From Dipteronia dyeriana (taxonomy: Eukaryota > Streptophyta > Magnoliopsida > Sapindales > Sapindaceae): DNA of 64,000 bases. Position numbers and translations under genes: made by a program. Each line of letters starts with the position of its first letter. The first letter of the stretch is position 1. The stretch covers positions 1,188,001-1,252,000 of the forward strand of contig CM065296.1 of assembly GCA_032871835.1 (NCBI GenBank). The letters run 5' to 3'. Under the pieces are notes generated by a model, which was not told the DNA's origin, ran no database searches, and was given only the letters and a program-made list of their open reading frames with translations. Shown here in pieces: positions 57,276 to 64,000 of the stretch.

Positions 57276-57347
57276 TCTCCCTTTATTTTGTTTTTAAATC
57301 TTATTAATATTGCATCTATATATAATTATATGTGTGTGTGAGTTTTT

Positions 57348-57462
57348 TTTATGAAGTATTACATAAATCCGAAGTTTGGAATAAGATATGACTCGAACCT
57401 AAAACCTAATGGTGTAGGTTCTAAGAGAGTATATATATCACTAGACCAACCACATCTCATAT
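57348..57462 (-). mobile_element. tRNA-derived SINE-like copy B
   Basis: On the minus strand 'ggttggtctagtgatata' and 'aggttcgagtcatatctta' are the A- and B-box-like parts. The tail 'ccaaacttcgg' and 'tttatgtaatac' resembles that of copy A, so both belong to one family. Confidence 0.55.
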
Positions 57463-58191
57463 TGTGCACATGTGTGTTTGATGTTGCTGTACTGAAAACT
57501 TGAATTGTATTCTATGCTATGAAATTCCAAGTGTTGTTTTGTGAAGGTAATTATAATTTTTTGTTACTTCAATGTCAAAGAATATTTATTATTTAATCCC
57601 AGTTAACATGGCAAGGTTTTTTTTTTAAAACCAAATCAGCTTGCATTCTTCCTTATATAAAATTCTATCAAGAACATTGAGAGTTTACAACCATTTGAAA
57701 CCAAAATGAATATCTCATCTGCTATCTCTCTCTACCACCACAAAGAGCATTAACACTGATTTTGAACTTTTTTTCATAAAACCCGGAAACAATAACAGGA
57801 ATATAGAAATCCATAATCATAAACCCTATAAGAAAACAACCCCATCTCAGATCCAATCCACAATAACTCAGCCAAACAAAAAAAATAAACTAAAAAAAAG
57901 TCCAAAAGCAAAAGCATCATAATCAGCACAATATATATGTGCGGTTTTTATACAATAGATATAATTATATTTTAATTATAATTTTGGGTGCTTTAATGTC
58001 AAAAAAATATCATATATAATTCCATCACAGTTTAACATGGCAAGAAGCTGACAAAAAATTAAATTAAAAAACTGTGTTTCACTTAATTAGCACAATATAC
58101 ATGGACGGATTTTCCATACAACTAAAACAAACATATACCGAAAAATTTCAAATGCAGGATTTTTTTTGTAAGGAATCATCGATTGTTATCG

Positions 58192-58236
<45 letters not shown>

Positions 58237-58345
58237 CAATATATGCTGCTTAATTAAAAATAAATGTATTCCACGTACCTTTGTGTCCAAATCCTATACT
58301 CCTTGACTAGAAAGAATTTTTTTCACCTGAAATCAATCTACAACA
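57463..58345. other. Spacer after copy 4 with an internal duplication
   Basis: 57,550-57,616 and 57,980-58,045 are two copies of one backbone block ('caatgtcaaagaat...aacatggcaag') that also occurs at 13,398-13,450. Between them 57,617-57,960 starts with a T-run and may be a LINE tail. A (TA)n tract is at 58,193-58,231. No gene is seen. Confidence 0.55.
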
Positions 58346-58539
58346 TTTTTTTTTTTTAAATAGGCAGTACAGAAAAGAGGGCAAAACAGCCCGAAAACAG
58401 CAGACCCAGTGAAAAACAAACAACTAAACAAAAGACCATGCCAAAGCAGCAAAACACCAAAAGACAACCAAAGAACACCAGCAATAGCCCCTAGCAAAAC
58501 AGAGAGAACAAAAGACCAAAGCACAACTCAATATCTCTT

Positions 58540-59497
58540 TTAATGGCCAATAACTCAGCTATATTTGAATCAAGAATCCCAGTATGAGCAGAAAAAATAC
58601 AGAGCATCTTGCGAAATGAGTCTCTCAAAACTCCGTTAAACCTGAAGGCTCTGGCTTCGCTTTAGACGAACCGTCAACATTGAATTTCAGGTTGTCATCG
58701 TAAGGGGGGATCCAATCTACAATCTTTAACTTTTTCAGCTTCTTGATGTCTACACAGAGGTCTTTCATGTTCCTGAGCAAGGAATCCACCGATTTAGTCG
58801 ATCCGTTTCCTAAATGTTTAAACCATCAAACTGTCCTATACTTTACCATATCCACAGCCTGATGAACATCCTGATCAACCTGTTCAAACACCACCTGGTT
58901 CCTGGACCCCCAGATGGTCCAAACAGCTGCTATAACCATCGAACACCACACTCTCTCTTGATTAGGTGCAGAGCAAAAACCTCTCCAACCTTCCATCCAG
59001 TCCTTTACTGAATAATTCACACAATAAAAAATATTCCACCATGACAAACAAATTTTCCATAGCAAAATCGACCACCTACAATGGAGAAATAGGTGATCAA
59101 TTGTCTCCTTTTCCAAACCACAAAAAGGGCATTCCAGGCTTGAGAGTTGAGACATTCCTCTTCTATGAAGAATATCTTTCACCGACATTTTCCCTTTCCA
59201 CAGTTGCCAAACGAAGATCTCGATTTTGGGAGGGCACAACCCCTTCCAAATAAAGTTAGGAACCACTGCGAAACTATTAGTAATCACTTTCAATTCCCTT
59301 CTAAAAAAACGCACAGAAAAGACCCCATTCAGGTTCATCGCCCAAGCTATTGAGTCTGATAGATTTCTTCGAATAGGAAAGCACTCAAGAGCCGTTAAAA
59401 GACATCTCCATTGAACTAATTCCCAATCAAACAAAGGCCTTCTTGTATCAATATTCCAAACCCATTTCGACTCCACCCAGTCACCAAAATCTTGCAC
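58540..59497 (-). pseudogene. LINE2 zf-RVT and shortened RNase H
   Basis: 223 open codons (59,497-58,826) contain 'RRGMSQLSSLECPFCGLEKE' and 'TIDHLFLHCRWSILLWK', the zinc-binding pattern, and 'VIAAVWTIWGSRNQVVFEQ'. After a stop at 58,826 the frame continues as 'LKFNVDGSSKAKPEPSG' (near 58,690-58,640), the RNase H start. The rest of RNase H is missing. Confidence 0.8.
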
Positions 59498-59503
59498 TAC
59501 TCC

Positions 59504-61323
59504 TTATTTCTTAACTGCCATCGCAAAACACCTTGAAAACGACTCCTGAAGAGGCCTGCCCTCAATAAGAATGTCTGACCAGAAATCAGCCCTATCCCTA
59601 CGACCCATAATTGTTCGAAAACCTCTTTTAAAAACTTCTGCAGTCTGAGTACCGGCCTTCAGAATCCCCTCCAATGATTTCACGAAAAAATAACAAGCCT
59701 TGGTCACTTTCAAATTCCAATAAAAAAACCTTTCTTTAATTTTATACTTGGAACGTATAACTCTCCTCCACAAAGAATGTTCTTCCCTACCAAACCTCCA
59801 TACCCATTTAGCCAACAAAGCTTTGTTCTTAACAGCAGTCCTTCATAGACCAAGCCCCTCAAGTTCCTTCCTTCTACAAACTTCCTCCCAATTAACGGCA
59901 TGAAGCTTTCTCTTATGAGCCCCATCACCACACAAGAAACACAGTTGAATTTTTTCAATTGAGTTGACAACACTAATAGGTATTTTAAAAACTGAGAGAA
60001 AGTATGTAAGAATGCTAGAGATTGCCGACTTAATCAAAACTAGACGACCACATTTAGACAGAAGCTTTCTCTTCCAGTGAGCCAACCTCTTCTCAATTTT
60101 GGACATAAGCGGGTTCCAAAAGTTCTTCGACCTCGGCCTACCCTCTAAAGGAAATCTGAGAAAAGAAATGGGCAGAAAAGCTTGTTTGCATTTGAAAGCT
60201 AATGCCCAAACTGAAATCTCCCTTTCTCTGTTCATTCCCACCTACACTAAGCACGACTTATGAAAATTGATTTTAAGACCCGAAGCTAACTCAAAGCATC
60301 GAAGCACCATTTTTGCATTTTGAACGTACTCCAATTTTAGTTTAAGAAAAAGTATGGTATCATATGCGAATTGAAGGTGAGTGACATGGAGATTCGAATC
60401 TTCAAAGTTTTCTCCAGCAATCATACCCAAGTTTGAAGCTCTTTGAAGGAGAATATTCAATCCTGCAACCACAATATTAAAAAAAAGGGAGATATGGGAT
60501 CACCTTGTCTTAGGCTCTTTTCCATGCCAAACTCCTCATTTGGTTCACCATAAACAAGAACAGACAATCTTGGTAAAGAAACACATTCATTAATCCATCC
60601 CCTCCATCTAGAGCCAAAACCCATCCCCTCCAACATATGATCAAGAAAACTATAATCAACGATATCATATACTTTTTCGAAATCAAGCTTAACTACAAGA
60701 CCCCCTTCCTTCTCACTTTTCCATTTACTTATAATCTCTTCTGCTATCACTAAGGAGTCCGCAATTTGACGCTTAGCCACAAAGGCCATTTGAGTTTCCC
60801 CGATGATTGAACTCATAACTTTTCTTAATCTATTTGCCAACACTTTTGACAGAATCTTGTACCAAGCTCCAACTAAACAAATGGGTCTATAGTTTTTCAT
60901 AGGATCCAGATTCCCCAATTTTGGAATGAGAGCTATAAAAGCTCTATTTACCTCCTTAACCACCGATCTATCCTTATAAAATTCGTTGATAAAATTCATG
61001 AAGTCCTTTTGAATCACTTTCCACTGAGCTTTAATGAAATTTATGTTGAACCCATCTGACCCCGATGCTTTGTTACCATCGCAGCTCGACAAGGCCAGTA
61101 AAACCTCCTCTTCACTAAATCTAGCTTCCAAAGTTAAGCTCTCGTCCATAGAAATTTTCTTCAACCCAGACCATGCCATTTTAGGCCTTTGCCAAGACTC
61201 CCTTTTAAAATGCTCCTTAAAGAAGTTAAAGATCCCCCTTCTAATACACATCGACTCGGTGACCTTCACACCATTAATGTTTAATTCTGTGATCATGTTC
61301 ATTCTCTTTCTGCCGCAATGCAA
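59504..61323 (-). pseudogene. LINE2 reverse transcriptase, nearly intact
   Basis: 288 open codons (61,323-60,457) hold RT motifs: 'FIALIPKLGNLDPMKNYRPI', 'LANRLRKVMSSIIGETQMAF', 'LVVKLDFEKVYDIVDYSF' and 'LRQGDPISPFF'. A one-base loss near 60,480 shifts the frame. The palm follows in 60,472-60,242, where the FADD box reads FAYD (near 60,370), again a lost catalytic Asp. The thumb and connecting region continue in one frame to 59,504, broken only by stops at 60,242, 59,843 and 59,504. It would have reverse-transcribed the LINE RNA at the nick. Confidence 0.88.
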
Positions 61324-61472
61324 TGGAAGAAAGATGTGTTCTTATCCCCTTCCAACAACCAATTAATTCTTGATTTCTGTCTCCAGGCTTGCTCCTCCCT
61401 CCGAAGACCTTTTCAAAGCTCCTTCACAAGATTCAACCTCTGATTTCTTAACTGGTCGGTCCATCCTTCTTT

Positions 61473-62344
61473 TTAGGCTTTAACGTCAATTAGAACCAGC
61501 TTATTTTCCAGCTCTTTCAGATTTTCCACCTTCAGCTTGTTAGATCTTAACCATCTCTTCAAGGCTATCTTCGTAGCTTTAGCCTTAGAGAACAATACAA
61601 CACATTTTAAACCGCTAACTTTAAATTCCGTCCAGCCTTTCGTAGCCTCATTCATCATATCCTTCTCCTCAAGCCACCAATTAACAAAGCGGAAAGGACT
61701 TGGACCCCATCTCCTAGCCTCTTCACTTATCATCACCGGGTTGTGATCCGAAATACATCTGGACAAACTCCGTTGTAACAAACCAGGAAACCACATTAAA
61801 ATAGAAGGCGAAAAGAGAAAACGATCTAACCTCGCCCAAGCTTGATTTTCCCTATTGTTGGACCATGTGAAAGGCTTTCCTTTTTGAGGTATGTTAACAA
61901 CATTAGCTTGCAATACAAACTCCTAGAAACATCTCATAGATCATGAGTGATCTCCTATTCCCACTCTCTCCGACGGCTCTAGAGTTGCATTAAAATCTCC
62001 TCCCACACACCAGGGAGCTGTCAGCGTTTGCATGGAGCTCACTATAAAATAATATAATTCCTTCTTTTCTACCTCCAATGAAGACGCGTATACATTGCAA
62101 AAAAAATATGTTTCTTGAGTTTGGTTAACGGCCCTGTAACTATAATGAATCTTTTGTTCGAAATACAGTCCTCTGCGATAAAATCATCCTCATTCCATAG
62201 AGTTATCAACCCACAAGAAGCTCCTTCAACCTCGACCCCAATACCCCCAAGAGATCTTATAACATTACTATCAAACAACTGTAACTTGGATTCTTGAATG
62301 AACAGAATCTGAGGCTTGTGATTATTGACCAAACCCCTTACCAT
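61473..62344 (-). pseudogene. LINE2 endonuclease
   Basis: 'KPQILFIQESKLQLF' (near 62,310, catalytic Glu region), 'CVGGDFNATLEPSERVG' (near 62,000-61,950), 'KPFTWSNNRENQAWARLDR' and 'CISDHNPVMIS' (near 61,750, SDHN box) give the apurinic-endonuclease order. The active-site motifs look preserved. The frame changes near 62,060 and stops lie near 61,950 and 61,930. Confidence 0.85.
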
Positions 62345-62438
62345 CTCCGGTTCTCACACTTACCTAAACCCCTAACATTCCAAGAAATCACTATCATAAA
62401 AAAATGAGACGCCCCCTGAAGCACATCGACACAAACAA

Positions 62439-63963
62439 TCAACTGCCATTAACTCCATCAACATGCTCATCATCCTCCTTTTCTCTTTGAGAAATAACTT
62501 CCCCAATCATCTTTTCCTTGTTATTGAAATCGAAACCCAAAGCCACACCTACCTCAATAACTTTTGCAATTTCATCCTCAAGATTCCATCCCAGCTCCTC
62601 GTCTTGTGTCTCCTCTTGCTGCACTGCTCTCTTCTTAATCTTTTACTCCCTCTCTTTGGCTCTAAAATCATACCCTATTGACACCCTCTTTTCAATAACT
62701 TTAGCAATTTCCACTTCTAGATTCCATTGAGTTCTCTTCGTTTTCCTCTGATCCATGTTGTCACTTCTCTTTACAATCTCTAACTCCACCGTTAAAGGAA
62801 CCGCCCTTAGATCCTCCCCTCTTATTTGGCCTCCTTCACAATCACTAATCGAAAGTTGCATTGGGCATCTTAAAGGTAGACTAAACATCCTCCCCTCTTG
62901 GTCAGACAAAGACACGACCCTCTGCTCCTTATTACTAACCATAATCTTATTTGCCACCCCATTTTCCTGGCCCACAACAACCTCTTTCCTCTACACAGGC
63001 CTAGGACTTACACTTCGAGATAAAGCCCATTCATATGATGGGCTCAAAGTTACTGCATCCCTTATTTGTGGCCCAATTCCTCCACTAGCTCTTAACTTGG
63101 ATCTTTTGGACCAAAACTTAGACTTGGAGCACTCACCTCTGACCCTATCACGCGTGACAAGTTGTCCTTCCTCTTATTCCGATTCTGAAAATGAAGTCCA
63201 CCTAACATCATCGACTCTAAGGCCACTAACATCTCTTCTTTTCTCTAGGTCCAGTTTGTCACTCATATGGGTTGGGCTGGTTCCTTTTTTGAATGACTGA
63301 CACACGCCTTTTTGCCCTTGTCTTGAAACCCAGACCTAAGCTTAAAAAGGTTGTCTTTGTCTCCGTCTATAGGTTCTAGACTGTCAACTTTCCTTCCTTT
63401 ATGAAAAGCTATTTTGACCGTGACCTCTTTGCTCCTTCTGTCCCTCTTGGAAGATTGCCAACTGTCCTTAATTCCTGAAAAGGAATCCATCTTTTCCGAT
63501 GACAATTCAAAATTTAAACCCAGTTCATCCTCTAACCAATTGGAATCGACCGGAAGGATCTCCTTTACTATGGAAACATATAGTTATCTAGTACCATCAA
63601 CCACCTTCTTCAATCTATTTGGGCATGGACGGTCTTTAGCCAACGAGATAAGCAATTTTGCTTTATCTAATTTCCTTTAAAGAAAAGTGTCTCTAGCAAT
63701 AAGCAGCAAATCTCCCAGGGAACTTCCCACCTTTTGAAAGAAGACTCATTCCAGTAATTCAATGGAAAACCTTCAACATTAATCCATACTGGACTCACTG
63801 GAATATCCAACTTTTCTAACCATTTGCTCATTGAAACAAAGGTGTCATCCCAAAAAAATCTATTCTTGGTAAATCCCTCCATATCCAGTTCTGACTCAAA
63901 ACTCCATAGCATCATCTTGCCTCCCAAATATTTAGAGGAGAAAACAAAGCCTCTATCCGTCAA
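62439..63963 (-). pseudogene. LINE2 ORF1 region, partial
   Basis: 63,963-63,667 is DUF4283-like ('GGKMMLWSFESELDMEGF', 'PVSPVWINVEGFPLNYW'). Low-complexity acidic and basic sequence follows (63,505-62,643). 'WNLEDEIAKVIEVGVALG' and 'WNLEVEIAKVIEKRVSIG' occur as a doubled motif at 62,594-62,520 and 62,740-62,660. ORF1 supplies the RNA-binding protein. Several stops and frame changes occur; its start is outside the window. Confidence 0.7.
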
Positions 63964-64000
63964 CCGCTTCCTAACTCAGATCAAGCTCGAAAACTCCTTA

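Larger units (their letters stand above)
58346..64000 (-). mobile_element. LINE2: L1-type retrotransposon, runs off the right edge
   Basis: It starts at the 3' end with a 12-bp T-run (58,346-58,357, the complement of poly(A)). Then come a shortened RNase H, zf-RVT, reverse transcriptase, endonuclease and an ORF1 with DUF4283-like sequence. It is related to LINE1 but much better kept. The RNase H region jumps from 'ILDSNIAELLAIKR' (about 58,560) straight into tail sequence, so part of it has been deleted. The 5' end lies beyond 64,000. Confidence 0.88.

Overview
The window is nuclear DNA from a flowering plant, most likely a eudicot. It is AT-rich, full of (TA)n tracts, and almost all of its coding-like sequence belongs to plant transposable elements: a Tat-lineage Ty3/gypsy element, MULEs carrying Ulp1 proteases, L1-type LINEs, solo LTRs, PIF/Harbinger-like and hAT-like non-autonomous elements, and tRNA-derived SINE-like pieces. 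Genes have TATA boxes and GT-AG introns. No bacterial, plastid, rRNA or CRISPR feature is present. The species is not identified.

Layout. 1-1.2 kb: a ~205-bp AT-rich tandem repeat. 1.5-3.0 kb: an element with long inverted ends. 3.0-3.76 kb: one end of a hAT transposon. 3.76-11.2 kb: a decayed Ty3/gypsy element on the minus strand with one recognisable LTR. 11.9 kb: a small foldback MITE.

12.4-58.3 kb: the backbone is a tandem array of a small host gene family, DUF761. Copies start at 12,666 (intact), 18,581, 27,703 and 48,327; the 3' end of the last lies at 56,963-57,085. The spacers between copies are also paralogous, so many insertions can be read against an empty paralogous site. Copies 2-4 are each broken differently: small indels; a 5'-truncated LINE; and an ~8 kb LINE that itself carries a solo LTR.

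30.4-45.7 kb: between copies 3 and 4 sit two large autonomous-type MULEs of the Kaonashi kind. Each has a MuDR-like transposase on the plus strand and a convergent Ulp1 (C48) protease gene on the minus strand, the second with an N-terminal DUF1985. MULE2 appears to have landed in the Ulp1 gene of MULE1. Each MULE carries its own iterated short motif in several non-coding places: GTTACATG in MULE1 (including a very regular 108-bp array) and TTCTCGAT in MULE2 (two arrays ~7 kb apart). This is the most unusual signal in the window.

46.2-48.1 kb holds a large palindromic element with a 10-bp target duplication, a LINE tail and a SINE-like piece. 48.8-57.0 kb is LINE1 (minus), nested in DUF761 copy 4. 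58.35 kb to the right edge is LINE2 (minus), the best-preserved LINE, running off the window. The only gene likely to be a working host gene is DUF761 copy 1; the rest is mobile DNA in various stages of decay.
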